The position numbers were made by a program, and so were the translations under genes. Positions 1 through 6,106 of a stretch of DNA of 8,848 nucleotides are shown in pieces (the first letter of the stretch is position 1; each line of letters starts with the position of its first letter). Source of the stretch: Planctomycetota bacterium (GTDB taxonomy: Bacteria; Planctomycetota; UBA1135; GCA-002686595); the NCBI GenBank assembly GCA_028823185.1, contig JAPKBY010000045.1:1-8848 (forward strand), in the 5' to 3' direction. The notes beneath the pieces were generated by a model. It searched no databases. It saw nothing but the letters and a program-made list of their open reading frames with translations, and was not told the origin of the DNA.

Positions 1-115
1 TTTCTGTTCCCGACACACCCGAGGTCTTGCTGAGGCTGGCTACGCTCTCGTCTGTTAGTCGTCCAACGAGGTCAATCGCTGGCACCAATGCGAATGGTTT
101 TGGCTTCTCACTCAT
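1..115 (-). CDS. Possible 5' end of an unrecognised gene, cut by the window edge
   Basis: An ATG at 115-113 opens a frame that stays open for 38 codons to the window edge; the protein would begin MSEKPKPFALVPAIDLVGR. In most bacteria the gene after rplL is rpoB, but these residues do not resemble the usual RpoB N-terminus (basic stretch, an R..FG motif, then a P.L...Q segment). It could be another gene, an RpoB with a long unusual N-terminal extension, or a chance open frame. No convincing Shine-Dalgarno sequence lies upstream, unlike the ribosomal-protein genes here. The ATG overlaps the TGA of a 27-codon frame (195-112) in an ATGA arrangement, but that small frame also lacks a well-placed ribosome binding site. 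I cannot assign a function. Confidence 0.3.
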   Translation of the reverse strand, partial: MSEKPKPFALVPAIDLVGRLTDESVASLSKTSGVSGTE

Positions 116-395
116 TGCTTCGTCACTGCGAACTCTTCGCCTTCACAGGGAAGAGTGCGGTGACTGCCGCGCTGAATAGAAGCTGTGTTAGACATCCTCG
201 CCAAGATGTCCACACGGAGACCTTCAGTCCCCCTCACTGACCCTGCTCCTGTTCGAAAACAGAAGAGATCACTGAGCGGCAATAAAGGCCTAAGGAGCTG
301 ACTCCGACACTTCCAACTGACCACCCACGATGAGGTGATCCGCTTTCAGGCCGGGCACAGCGCCCTTGGTTGGTAAAACGGGTCGAAGCGAGCAC
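116..395 (-). other. 280-nt non-coding stretch after rplL
   Basis: No recognisable gene lies between the rplL stop and the next possible ATG. Open frames here (for example 502-290 and 324-112) are low-complexity translations without family features. Read on the minus strand it holds small inverted repeats: GGGC/GCCC just after rplL (around 354-366), an imperfect GG(A/U)-rich helix near 320-342, and the 8-bp hairpin at 246-265 listed separately. None is followed by a clear U-run, so I do not call a terminator. In many bacteria the rplL-rpoB gap holds an attenuator or RNase III site that lowers rpoBC expression relative to L7/L12. That is a plausible role here only if rpoB follows beyond the window. 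Confidence 0.5.
246..265 (-). other. Hairpin with UUCG loop in the post-rplL leader
   Basis: On the minus strand CTTCTGTT pairs with AACAGGAG around a TTCG loop, giving 8 bp with one G·U pair. The loop-closing pair is U-A rather than the extra-stable C-G. No U-run follows within the next bases (a purine-rich GCAGGG follows), so it is not an intrinsic terminator. It could be an RNA processing or attenuation element between rplL and the next gene. Confidence 0.4.
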
Positions 396-797
396 TTAGA
401 CCAGTTCGACCGTCGCGCCAGCTGCTTCGAGTTGCGCCTTGATGGCCTCGGCCTCGTCCTTGGGGCAGCCTTCTTTGACTGCCTTCGGGGCGCTGTCGAC
501 AACCGCTTTAGCCTCTTTCAAGCCTAAGCCGGTGATCGCACGGACCTCTTTGATCACACCGATCTTCTTATCGCCGGCTGATTTCAGCACGACGTCAAAG
601 TCAGTCTTCTCTTCAGCGGCGTCTTCACCGCCACCGGCGGCTGCGGCAACAGCAACGGGAGCAGCGGCGCTTACGCCCCACTTCTCCTCAAGGTGCTTAA
701 CCAGCTGTGAAGCCTGCAGAAGGGTCAGCCCATCTAATTGGTCTGCAACTTTCTGAAGGTCGGCGTCAAGCTCGGCGACATTGGTCTCTTCGGACAT
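396..797 (-). CDS. rplL: 50S ribosomal protein bL12 (L7/L12)
   Basis: The 133-residue protein is the stalk protein that recruits and stimulates translational GTPases (EF-Tu, EF-G, IF2) on the large subunit, present as dimers bound to uL10. Residues 1-43 form the helical dimerisation domain (LTLLQASQLVKHLEEKWGV), about 44-62 are the Ala/Gly-rich flexible hinge, and 64-133 are the C-terminal factor-binding domain with KKIGVIKEVRAITGLGLKEAK and a terminal ATVELV. Length is close to the usual 120-130. A strong ribosome binding site, AGGAG, lies 9 nt before the ATG. It follows rplJ after a 117-nt gap that carries a hairpin. An oddity is Cys in the VKEGCPKDEAE segment, where Val or Ile is more common. 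Identification is secure. Confidence 0.97.
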   Translation of the reverse strand: MSEETNVAELDADLQKVADQLDGLTLLQASQLVKHLEEKWGVSAAAPVAVAAAAGGGEDAAEEKTDFDVVLKSAGDKKIGVIKEVRAITGLGLKEAKAVVDSAPKAVKEGCPKDEAEAIKAQLEAAGATVELV

Positions 798-820
798 TTT
801 CTCGGTCTCCTGGGTGTGTT

Positions 821-837
821 CGTTCCCATGTGGAACG
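821..837 (-). promoter_or_regulatory. Hairpin just upstream of the rplL ribosome binding site
   Basis: CGTTCC pairs with GGAACG around a 5-nt loop on either strand. On the transcript the stem ends about 8 nt before the AGGAG of rplL. It lies in the only sizeable gap (117 nt) of the rplK-rplA-rplJ-rplL set. L7/L12 is needed in several copies per ribosome, so an element here could support separate translation or protect a processed rplL mRNA. The second part of that is inference. A smaller CGCG/CGCG repeat is at 872-883. Confidence 0.35.
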
Positions 838-914
838 GGGGTTTCTCGTGATCTCTATTTTCAGCTCCCAACGCGTGTTCGCGGTCGAGAGCCAGACTGA
901 CTCTTGCAGATGGA

Positions 915-1448
915 TTACTCTTCCGAGCTCTCCCCTGCATCGACGTGCGCCTGAACAACGCGCGCCAAACCGCCGGGTACTCCGGCAAGGACTTGAACGA
1001 GGCCTCGTGACGGGCCGCTAAGCACCCCAAGGATCATCGCGCGCAGCGTGTCCTTGTCCGGGATCTTAGCGAGCGCAACAGCCTCTGATTTACCTAGGAG
1101 GCGGCCCTCGAAGAGGCCTGCCTTCACGGTGACTTTTCCGGCCTTCTTGACCTCTTTGGTAGTGAACACCTTAGCTGCACCGATCGTGCTCTCCGCGTCG
1201 CCCCAGGCGATCGCAGTGTTGCCGCTAAAGAGGTCATCAGGGAACTCATAGCCGCGCTCGTTCATGACGCGCTTGGCGAGCGAGTTTCGAACCATTTGGA
1301 ACTCGACGCCTTGGGCTGCGAGGTTGTCCCGTAGTTCTGAATCTTCTTTAACCGTCAAGCCCGCATAGCTGACCATGACGGCGCCTTCGGCCTCTTCAAA
1401 CCTCTTCGCGAGGTCTTTGTGGATGAGTGTGTTTACTTCGTTCGGCAT
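915..1448 (-). CDS. rplJ: 50S ribosomal protein uL10
   Basis: The 177-residue protein is the base of the ribosomal stalk: its N-terminal domain binds 23S rRNA next to L11 and its C-terminal helix carries L7/L12 dimers. Family features are the N-terminal K..LA..FEEAEGAVMVSYAGLTV (about 12-33), the VEFQMVRNSLAKRVM segment (about 48-62), a central GNTAIAWG (about 76-83), and VKAGLFEGRLL (about 108-118). Length matches the family (165-180). The start follows the rplA stop after 2 nt, and its ribosome binding site GGAGAG lies inside the last codons of rplA, so translation is likely coupled. In other bacteria L10 with L7/L12 represses its own mRNA through a leader before rplJ. Here there is no such gap, so any site would have to overlap rplA. 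Confidence 0.96.
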   Translation of the reverse strand: MPNEVNTLIHKDLAKRFEEAEGAVMVSYAGLTVKEDSELRDNLAAQGVEFQMVRNSLAKRVMNERGYEFPDDLFSGNTAIAWGDAESTIGAAKVFTTKEVKKAGKVTVKAGLFEGRLLGKSEAVALAKIPDKDTLRAMILGVLSGPSRGLVQVLAGVPGGLARVVQAHVDAGESSEE

Positions 1449-1450
1449 GT

Positions 1451-2137
1451 CTACTCTCCGTAAGCGACCCGTAAACCCGGGCCCATAGTGGTGCTGAGAC
1501 TGATCTTGCGAAGATAAGCGCCCTTCGCTGAGGAGGGGCGCATGCTCGCAACGTGCTCGAGGAAAGTAGTTAGGTTCTCTTCGATGGCCTCTGGAGAGAA
1601 AGATGCGCGTCCGACGGATGCGTGGATGTTTCCACCTGCGTCCGTTCTGAACTCGACCTTACCAGCCTTGAAGGCCTCGACGGCTGCTGCCACATCGGCT
1701 GTAACCGTCCCTGACTTCGGGCTCGGCATCTTCCCTTGAGGGCCGAGGACTCGACCGAGTTTGCCGACGTGCCTCATCATGTCAGGCGAAGCGATGACGA
1801 CGTCGAAGTCGAGCCATCCATCACCGATCTTCTTGGCCAGGTCAGCAGAGCCGACCTCGTCAGCGCCAGCAGCTTTAGCCGCCTCTGCCTTATCGCCTTC
1901 AGCGAAGACGACGACCTTGATCGTCTTACCCAGCCCGTTCGGGAGGGAGACTGCGCCTCGGATCAATTGATCCGTCTTGCGAGGATCTATACCCAAGCAG
2001 ACGACGACTTCAACAGCCTCGTCAAACTTAGCCATAGGTAGTGCTTTCAACAGGTTGATGGCTTCACCCATGTCGTAGACGCGCTCTCGGTCTACTTGGG
2101 CTACTGCCTCCTGATATCTTTTACTGCGGTTAACCAT
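1451..2137 (-). CDS. rplA: 50S ribosomal protein uL1
   Basis: The 228-residue protein forms the mobile L1 stalk of the large subunit, which helps move deacylated tRNA out of the E site. The RNA-binding domain shows AVEVVVCLGIDPRKTDQLIRG (about 41-61), then PNGLGK. The central Rossmann-like domain contains the L1 signature IASPDMMRHVGKLGRVLGPQ followed by GKMPSPKSGTV. The second half of the first domain (FRTDAGGNIHASVGR) returns near 163-177. Length is typical. The ATG at 2137 is preceded by AAGGA overlapping the end of rplK, and the gap to rplK is 4 nt. L1 is the known autoregulator of the L11-L1 operon in E. coli. Whether that operates here is not visible. Confidence 0.97.
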   Translation of the reverse strand: MVNRSKRYQEAVAQVDRERVYDMGEAINLLKALPMAKFDEAVEVVVCLGIDPRKTDQLIRGAVSLPNGLGKTIKVVVFAEGDKAEAAKAAGADEVGSADLAKKIGDGWLDFDVVIASPDMMRHVGKLGRVLGPQGKMPSPKSGTVTADVAAAVEAFKAGKVEFRTDAGGNIHASVGRASFSPEAIEENLTTFLEHVASMRPSSAKGAYLRKISLSTTMGPGLRVAYGE

Positions 2138-2141
2138 CGTT

Positions 2142-2567
2142 CTAGTCCTTCACTTCAATGCCCATTGAACGCGCCGTGCCTGCGATGATTCGCACTGCAT
2201 GGTCAACGTCTCGAGCGTTCAGGTCGTCCTTTTTGATCTCAACGATCTCTTCGAGCTGAGCTCGAGAGACGGAGCCAACTATCTGCGTACCGACTTCTCC
2301 TGCACCGCTCTCTACTCCAGCTGCTTTAAGCAAGAGCACAGCTGCGGGCGGTGACTTCATGATGAAGTCGAAGGAGCGGTCCTTATAAATTGAGATTTCG
2401 ACCGGGATTGTCATCCCCATCTGATCCCGTGTGCGGTCATTGAATTGCTTCACAAACTCCGAGATGTTCGCACCGTGCGCACCAAGCGCAGGTCCGATCG
2501 GGGGAGCGGGCGTTGCCTTCCCAGCGGGGCAGTGCAACTTCACAATTGCCATTACTTCCTTGGCCAT
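2142..2567 (-). CDS. rplK: 50S ribosomal protein uL11
   Basis: The 141-residue protein binds the GTPase-associated region of 23S rRNA beside L10, next to where EF-Tu and EF-G act. The N-terminal domain has the conserved PPIGPALGAHGANISEFVKQFN (about 22-43), which contains the proline-rich surface contacted by thiostrepton in other bacteria. The C-terminal RNA-binding domain has SPPAAVLLLKAAG (about 72-84) and DLNARDVDHAVRIIAGTARSMGI (about 115-137). Length is exactly usual. Its ATG follows the nusG TAG with no intervening base, and GGAG 9 nt upstream lies inside the end of nusG, so coupling with nusG is very likely. The N-terminal ISEFVKQFN differs slightly from the more common IMEFCKAFN but fits the family. 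Confidence 0.97.
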   Translation of the reverse strand: MAKEVMAIVKLHCPAGKATPAPPIGPALGAHGANISEFVKQFNDRTRDQMGMTIPVEISIYKDRSFDFIMKSPPAAVLLLKAAGVESGAGEVGTQIVGSVSRAQLEEIVEIKKDDLNARDVDHAVRIIAGTARSMGIEVKD

Positions 2568-3119
2568 CTAGATCGTCTCCACTTCCCAATATTCCATTTC
2601 GACCGGAGTCGGGCGGTTGAAGATCGTCACGACGACCTTCACTGTCCCCTTCTCCGGGTTAACGTCTTCAATCGCACCTTCGAAACCATCGAAAGCGCCG
2701 GTCTTGATCTTCACGAGATCACCCTTTTGCAAGCCTATCGAGACTTGGGGCTGTGCTTCAGAGTCAGACATCCTTGAAAGGATCCCTGTCACCTCGGCGT
2801 CTGTCAGCGGCGTCGGCTCTCCACGGCTCCCGAGGAACTCGCGTAGGTCCTGAACCTCACGAAGTGTGCTGCTGATCTGCTGCACCTTCGGATCCTCCGT
2901 GTCTTCTAGGTCCGCTTGGACCATCAAATATCCGGGGTAGAGCTTCTTGTTAATTGTGCGTTTCTTCCCGTTCTTCAGGTCTGTGACCTTCTCGAAGGGG
3001 ACGAGCACCTGCGGGACTACATCCTGCAAGCCTGCGATCTTGAGCCGCGTGATCGCGTTGCGCGCGATGCTGTCTTCTCGTCCAGATTGGCATCGAACGA
3101 AGTACCATTTAATCGCCAT
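2568..3119 (-). CDS. nusG: Transcription termination/antitermination factor NusG
   Basis: The 183-residue factor binds RNA polymerase across the clamp, affects pausing, and links transcription with Rho or the leading ribosome. The NGN domain spans about 1-118, with the start WYFVRCQSGRE (5-15), a basic NGKKRTINKKLYPGYLMV (50-67), and FLGSRGEPTPL (95-105). The KOW domain spans about 130-183 (KGDLVKIKTGAFDGFEGAIEDV, then a PVEMEYWEVE end). The stretch after PGYLMV (residues 68-94) is unusual. It lacks the W..VR..P.V pattern normally before the F.G motif and has an acidic, slightly longer segment instead. The start has AGGA about 9 nt upstream in the 14-nt gap after secE. The PVE.EYW ending is what I associate with planctomycete NusG proteins (from memory). 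Confidence 0.96.
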   Translation of the reverse strand: MAIKWYFVRCQSGREDSIARNAITRLKIAGLQDVVPQVLVPFEKVTDLKNGKKRTINKKLYPGYLMVQADLEDTEDPKVQQISSTLREVQDLREFLGSRGEPTPLTDAEVTGILSRMSDSEAQPQVSIGLQKGDLVKIKTGAFDGFEGAIEDVNPEKGTVKVVVTIFNRPTPVEMEYWEVETI

Positions 3120-3133
3120 AATTCAGGTCCTCA

Positions 3134-3556
3134 TCAGGTAAGGATCTTTGTGGCGACGTTCCCCAAGGCCATGTCGAACAAGGCCAAGATGGCCATGAGG
3201 ACAAGGACGGTGAGGATGACAGTGATAGAGCCAGACATCGTGTCCGAGAGTGAAGGCCAGGTGACCTTGCGCATCTCTGACTCAGTCTCGATCAAAAGAT
3301 CGGCTTGCTTCGGCCGCTCAATCCAGCGGAAGAAGAGATAGGACCCACCCAGGAAGACGACCGCAGTGATCATCAAGGAGGGAGTGAGCTCCATACCTAG
3401 CACAGGGATCTCCATCCCGCCGACCGCTTGAGCGAGCTGCTCAAAGCGCCCAGTCAGCTCCCTAAAGAGTGACACACAGCCATAGAACAGGAAGATGGTG
3501 CCTGACCAATACGCGGTCATTCGGGCCATCCGTCCCTGGTCTTTTTTGTAGGCCAT
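3134..3556 (-). CDS. secE: Preprotein translocase subunit SecE, long form
   Basis: This 140-residue membrane protein clamps the two halves of SecY in the translocon. Three hydrophobic segments are visible: about 15-31 (YWSGTIFLFYGCVSLF), about 58-77 (TPSLMITAVVFLGGSYLFF) and about 110-130. The conserved core is the amphipathic stretch ETESEMRKVTWP (90-101) followed by the last membrane helix, with D128 at its end. Only this core is essential in many bacteria, which have a single-helix SecE of about 60 residues. The extra two N-terminal helices resemble the layout of the E. coli form. The ATG has AAGGA 7-8 nt upstream. It precedes nusG, the usual secE-nusG pair, and follows rpmG after 76 nt. 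Confidence 0.93.
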   Translation of the reverse strand: MAYKKDQGRMARMTAYWSGTIFLFYGCVSLFRELTGRFEQLAQAVGGMEIPVLGMELTPSLMITAVVFLGGSYLFFRWIERPKQADLLIETESEMRKVTWPSLSDTMSGSITVILTVLVLMAILALFDMALGNVATKILT

Positions 3557-3632
3557 CTGTGTTTCCTTGAGGTTGTGAGTGGTGCTTGGTTAAGCGATTA
3601 ACTGAGGAGGTCTGCTGCGCGTCTACGAGGGG

Positions 3633-3791
3633 CTAGAGCTTCTTCTCTTTATGGTTCGTGTGTTCCCTGCAGAACTTGCAGAACTTCTTCTTCTCGAGCT
3701 TGTAAACCGCCTTCAAACGCTTGTGCGTCGTGTAGTTGCGGTTTGAACACGCCGTGCAGACGAGGAAGACATACCGTTCTTTGATCTTCAC
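3633..3791 (-). CDS. rpmG: 50S ribosomal protein bL33, zinc-binding form
   Basis: A 52-residue protein starting at a GTG codon: KIKERYVFLVCTACSNRNY, then TTHKRLKAVYKLEKKKFC, ending KFCREHTNHKEKKL. This is the typical bL33 pattern. Four cysteines in two CxxC pairs (C12/C15 and C38/C41) place it in the zinc-ribbon (C+) form. No ATG gives the correct N-terminus. GGAG lies 8 nt before the GTG, which supports this start. bL33 sits on the large subunit near the E-site tRNA. Its place between tuf and secE is common in bacteria. It is only 159 nt including stop, so easily missed. A longer frame over the same bases (3867-3649) is a shadow. Confidence 0.95.
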   Translation of the reverse strand: MKIKERYVFLVCTACSNRNYTTHKRLKAVYKLEKKKFCKFCREHTNHKEKKL

Positions 3792-3827
3792 TAGAAGAGC
3801 TCCGTTCGTTTGATTTGTGGGACCCCC

Positions 3828-3850
3828 CCCAGCTCAGTAAGTGAGCTGGG
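3828..3850 (-). promoter_or_regulatory. Strong hairpin followed by a G-run, tuf-rpmG gap
   Basis: On the transcript CCCAGCTCA pairs perfectly with TGAGCTGGG (9 bp) around a 5-nt loop. The 3' arm runs into five more G, making eight G in a row (3823-3830), and then TCCC. There is no U-run, so it does not fit an intrinsic terminator. The extra G allow the CCC of the stem to pair in several registers. It lies about 38 nt upstream of the rpmG start. Possible roles are partial termination or attenuation, or protection of the 3' end of processed tuf mRNA. Confidence 0.5.
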
Positions 3851-3855
3851 AGTGC

Positions 3856-3882
3856 CGGAGAACGCACTGAATGCGCTCTCCG
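3856..3882 (-). promoter_or_regulatory. 11-bp hairpin 14 nt after the tuf stop
   Basis: CGGAGAGCGCA pairs with TGCGTTCTCCG (11 bp, one G·U) around a 5-nt loop. It begins 14 nt past the tuf stop and is followed after 5 nt by the hairpin at 3828-3850. No U-run follows. Together the two stems are the most stable RNA structure I can see in the window. A role in reducing read-through from highly expressed tuf into rpmG-secE-nusG, or in RNase III cleavage between them, is inferred from position only. Confidence 0.5.
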
Positions 3883-3896
3883 AACATCCCGTTGAA

Positions 3897-5105
3897 TTAC
3901 TCGATGATCTTGGTCACGACGCCGGCACCGACAGTGCGGCCACCTTCGCGGATAGCGAAGCGCAGCTGCTCGTCCATGGCGACCGGGGTGCCCAACTCAA
4001 CAGACATTGTGACGTTGTCACCAGGCATGCACATCTCTGCGCCTCCGGTGAGCGTCGCAGCTCCAGTCACATCCGTTGTACGGAAGTAGAACTGGGGACG
4101 ATATCCCGAGAAGAACGGGGTGTGTCGACCACCTTCGTCTTTCGACAAGATGTAGACCTCAGCCTCGAACTTAGTGTGGGGCTTGATGCTCTTGGGAGCT
4201 GCGAGGACCATTCCACGCACGAGGTCCTCTTTGGCGACTCCACGGAGGAGGACACCGACGTTTTCGCCAGCCCGACCTTCGGTCATCTCCTTTTGGAACA
4301 TCTCAACACCGGTACAAGTCGTGTTGCCGATCTCTTCCTGCATCCCGACCATCTCAATGTTGTCGCCGATGTTTACCACGCCACGCTCGATACGACCGGT
4401 CCCAACCGTTCCGCGTCCCTTGATCGAGAACACGTCCTCGACGGGCATGAGGAAGGGCTTGTCAACATCACGCTCGGGGAGCGGAATGAAGGTGTCGACC
4501 GCAGTCATGAGCTCGTCGAGACACTTGAAGGCCTCGTCATCAGCAGGCTTGCCCTCATTGAGAGCATTCTCACAGGCGAGGGCAGAGCCACGGATGATCG
4601 GGGTGTCATCACCCGGGAAGTCGTACTTGTCGAGGAGCTCACGGATCTCCATCTCGACGAGGTCGAGGAGCTCATCGTCGTCGACCTGGTCGACCTTGTT
4701 CATGAACACGACGATGGCGGGAACGTTGACCTGACGGGCAAGCAGGATGTGCTCGCGAGTCTGGGGCATCGGACCGTCAGCGGCGGAGACCACGAGAATA
4801 GCGCCGTCCATTTGGGCGGCACCCGTGATCATGTTCTTCACATAGTCAGCGTGACCGGGGCAGTCAACGTGAGCGTAGTGACGCGCCACAGTTTCATACT
4901 CGACGTGTGCGGTCGAGATCGTAATGCCACGCTCCTTCTCTTCCGGCGCCTTATCGATCTCATCGAAGGCCATAGCCTTCGCGAGTCCGAGGTCTGCCTG
5001 GTGACGGCAGATGGCGGAGGTGAGTGTCGTTTTTCCGTGGTCGACGTGACCAATGGTCCCGACGTTGGCGTGCGGCTTGTTCCTTTCGAACTTTTCCTTG
5101 GCCAT
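3897..5105 (-). CDS. tuf: Elongation factor Tu
   Basis: The 402-residue GTPase delivers aminoacyl-tRNA to the ribosomal A site. Domain 1 (about 1-210) shows GHVDHGKT (19-26, P-loop), RGITI (59-63, switch I), DCPGHAD (81-87, with catalytic H85), NKVD (136-139) and GSAL (173-176). Domain 2 (about 218-308) has KGRGTVGTGRIERG, and domain 3 (about 309-402) has GYRPQFYFRTTDVTG (334-348). The start MAKEKFERNKPHANVGTIGH fits the family. The frame stays open upstream to 5330, but that part reads through the tRNA-Thr gene and is not protein. Only a modest GAGAG lies before the ATG. The base guanine-specificity motif is NKVD rather than the usual NKCD. The 180-nt gap to the tRNA suggests co-transcription with the tRNAs. 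No convincing separate promoter was found. Confidence 0.97.
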   Translation of the reverse strand: MAKEKFERNKPHANVGTIGHVDHGKTTLTSAICRHQADLGLAKAMAFDEIDKAPEEKERGITISTAHVEYETVARHYAHVDCPGHADYVKNMITGAAQMDGAILVVSAADGPMPQTREHILLARQVNVPAIVVFMNKVDQVDDDELLDLVEMEIRELLDKYDFPGDDTPIIRGSALACENALNEGKPADDEAFKCLDELMTAVDTFIPLPERDVDKPFLMPVEDVFSIKGRGTVGTGRIERGVVNIGDNIEMVGMQEEIGNTTCTGVEMFQKEMTEGRAGENVGVLLRGVAKEDLVRGMVLAAPKSIKPHTKFEAEVYILSKDEGGRHTPFFSGYRPQFYFRTTDVTGAATLTGGAEMCMPGDNVTMSVELGTPVAMDEQLRFAIREGGRTVGAGVVTKIIE

Positions 5106-5285
5106 TTTATTCGCTCTCTCGTTTTGGTGTTGTTGAAGACGCGACCCGAATTTGGGCCCCGTCGTGGGTATTGAACTATCTGAATTGAAAGTGGGTGCAA
5201 GAGGTCCGCAGCGCGGATCACCTGCGCTCTGATCGCAGAACGACCGGAGGGTGCTGATTTGAGAACGCACGGCTAACCGCGGTGC

Positions 5286-5362
<77 letters not shown>

Positions 5363-5391
5363 GCTCCCCTCTCGGCCTTGATGGCACGAAA

Positions 5392-5407
5392 AGAGAAAGC
5401 GTTCTCT
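5392..5407 (-). other. Hairpin in the Gly-Thr tRNA spacer
   Basis: AGAGAA pairs with TTCTCT around a 4-nt loop (6 bp), in the 83-nt spacer between the Gly and Thr(GGU) tRNAs. It could help RNase processing of the precursor. The stem is weak and AU-rich, so it could also be chance. Confidence 0.25.
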
Positions 5408-5443
5408 CTCACACGGAAGCTCGGAAGCGATGTTGCGACGTTG

Positions 5444-5517
5444 TGGAGCGGGCGATGGGAATCGAACCCACGTGTACAGCTTGGAAGGCTGTCGTTCTAC
5501 CATTGAACTACGCCCGC
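5444..5517 (-). tRNA. tRNA-Gly (anticodon UCC)
   Basis: The acceptor is GCGGGCG with CGCCCGC. The anticodon stem is ACAGC/GCTGT with loop CTTCCAA (anticodon TCC). The T arm is GTGGG/CCCAT with loop TTCGATT. The discriminator is U and CCA is encoded, 74 nt in all. It reads GGA and GGG. It corresponds to glyT in the E. coli thrU-tyrU-glyT-thrT-tufB operon. Confidence 0.95.
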
Positions 5518-5536
5518 ATGCGGGGTCTCAATCATG

Positions 5537-5550
5537 GCGGTCGACACCGC
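5537..5550 (-). other. Hairpin in the Tyr-Gly tRNA spacer
   Basis: GCGGT pairs with ACCGC around a 4-nt loop, 20 nt upstream (in transcription sense) of the tRNA-Gly 5' end in a 100-nt spacer. It may be part of precursor processing. There is no U-run, so it is not a terminator. Confidence 0.3.
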
Positions 5551-5617
5551 TGAGTGCTCTACAGGTCACATATCGCGCCTGCGGGACATGTTCATCGTGA
5601 AGGTCGAAGTGGGTGGT

Positions 5618-5702
<85 letters not shown>

Positions 5703-5705
5703 ATA

Positions 5706-5735
5706 GGGGCTAGGCCCCAAACCAGGCTAATGCCT
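5706..5735 (-). other. Two small hairpins just before tRNA-Tyr
   Basis: On the transcript AGGC/GCCT with a 4-nt loop (5724-5735) is followed by GGGGC/GCCCC with a 3-nt loop (5706-5718). The second ends 3 nt before the first base of tRNA-Tyr. The CCCC of the second stem could alternatively pair with the GGGG that opens the tRNA acceptor stem, giving a competing fold. A role in 5' maturation by RNase P or an endonuclease is a guess from position. Confidence 0.35.
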
Positions 5736-5823
5736 AGTGATTGCGCCCCGCACAAAGTGCTGGAGAGCAGTCGGGCGAACCTCGACTTTCACGCTGAATG
5801 CCGGTGCTGATGCAGAGCCTCTA

Positions 5824-5855
5824 GTGAATTTGCGTTCACCAGAGAGCAGCTGCTC
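5824..5855 (-). other. 12-bp palindrome and hairpin in the Thr-Tyr tRNA spacer
   Basis: The 211-nt spacer between tRNA-Thr(UGU) and tRNA-Tyr holds a perfect 12-bp palindrome, GAGCAGCTGCTC (5844-5855). Next to it is GTGAA/TTCAC around a 6-nt loop (5824-5839). As DNA the palindrome could be a protein-binding site; as RNA the pair could be a processing signal. No U-run and no gene are visible in the spacer. Confidence 0.35.
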
Positions 5856-5913
5856 CCGTGCTATCCCGTGCGTGTTCCGTTTTAAGTGAGCGAACCGTCT
5901 ATCAGCAAGTTGA

Positions 5914-5989
5914 TGGAGCCAGCGATGGGACTCGAACCCATGACCTCCTGATTACAAATCAGGGGCTCTACCAACTGAGCTACACTGGC
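5914..5989 (-). tRNA. tRNA-Thr (anticodon UGU)
   Basis: The acceptor is GCCAGTG with CGCTGGC (one G·U-type pair), and the D arm is GCTC/GAGC. The anticodon stem is CCTGA/TCAGG with loop TTTGTAA (anticodon TGT). The T arm is ATGGG/CCCAT with TTCGAGT. The discriminator is U and CCA is encoded, 76 nt in all. It reads ACA and ACG. It is first in the tRNA block, as thrU is in E. coli, and lies about 80 nt downstream of the predicted promoter. Confidence 0.95.
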
Positions 5990-6078
5990 TTTTCTCGTCG
6001 ATGGCGGCCGATCCGCCTGGTCAACGATCCTTGTCAGCGCATGCGTCTGACGGTGTCCCCGAAGGACTCGGGCGCGAC

Positions 6079-6106
6079 ATAGTAGGGAGCGGAGCCTCAG
6101 GGTCAA
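6079..6106 (-). promoter_or_regulatory. Predicted sigma-70-type promoter for the tRNA-tuf operon
   Basis: On the minus strand TTGACC (6106-6101) is a one-mismatch -35 box. It is followed after 16 nt by TACTAT (6084-6079), a good -10 box. Transcription would begin near 6071, about 80 nt before tRNA-Thr(UGU), in the 172-nt gap after aroC. It is the best promoter match I found in the window, and its place in front of a tRNA-tuf-ribosomal block is sensible. The segment after the -10 is GC-rich (GTCGCGCCCG), which resembles a stringent-control discriminator. That last point is inference. Confidence 0.55.

Noticed and set aside
112..195. 27-codon frame whose stop overlaps the leftmost ATG (ATGA)
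   Set aside because: The overlap looks like coupling, but the ATG is immediately adjacent to its GAGG, too close for ribosome binding, and the peptide has no recognisable features.
707..1030. Overlapping frames on both strands in the rplJ-rplL gap
   Set aside because: They run into rplL and rplJ in wrong frames, have no family features, and cover a gap with only small hairpins.
3557..3632. Possible tRNA-Trp between rpmG and secE
   Set aside because: The gap is about tRNA size and tRNA-Trp is common there in other bacteria, but no acceptor stem, T-loop or CCA anticodon loop can be formed.
3649..3867. 72-codon minus-strand frame over rpmG
   Set aside because: It is out of frame with the clear bL33 sequence starting at GTG 3791 and has no recognisable features.
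3810..5174. Long plus-strand open frame of 454 codons opposite tuf
   Set aside because: It is exactly antisense to tuf, whose codon usage suppresses stops on the other strand. The translation has no family features, while the minus strand is unmistakably EF-Tu.
5170..5200. Separate promoter for tuf with TTGCAC at 5195-5200
   Set aside because: No reasonable -10 box lies 16-18 nt downstream on the minus strand.
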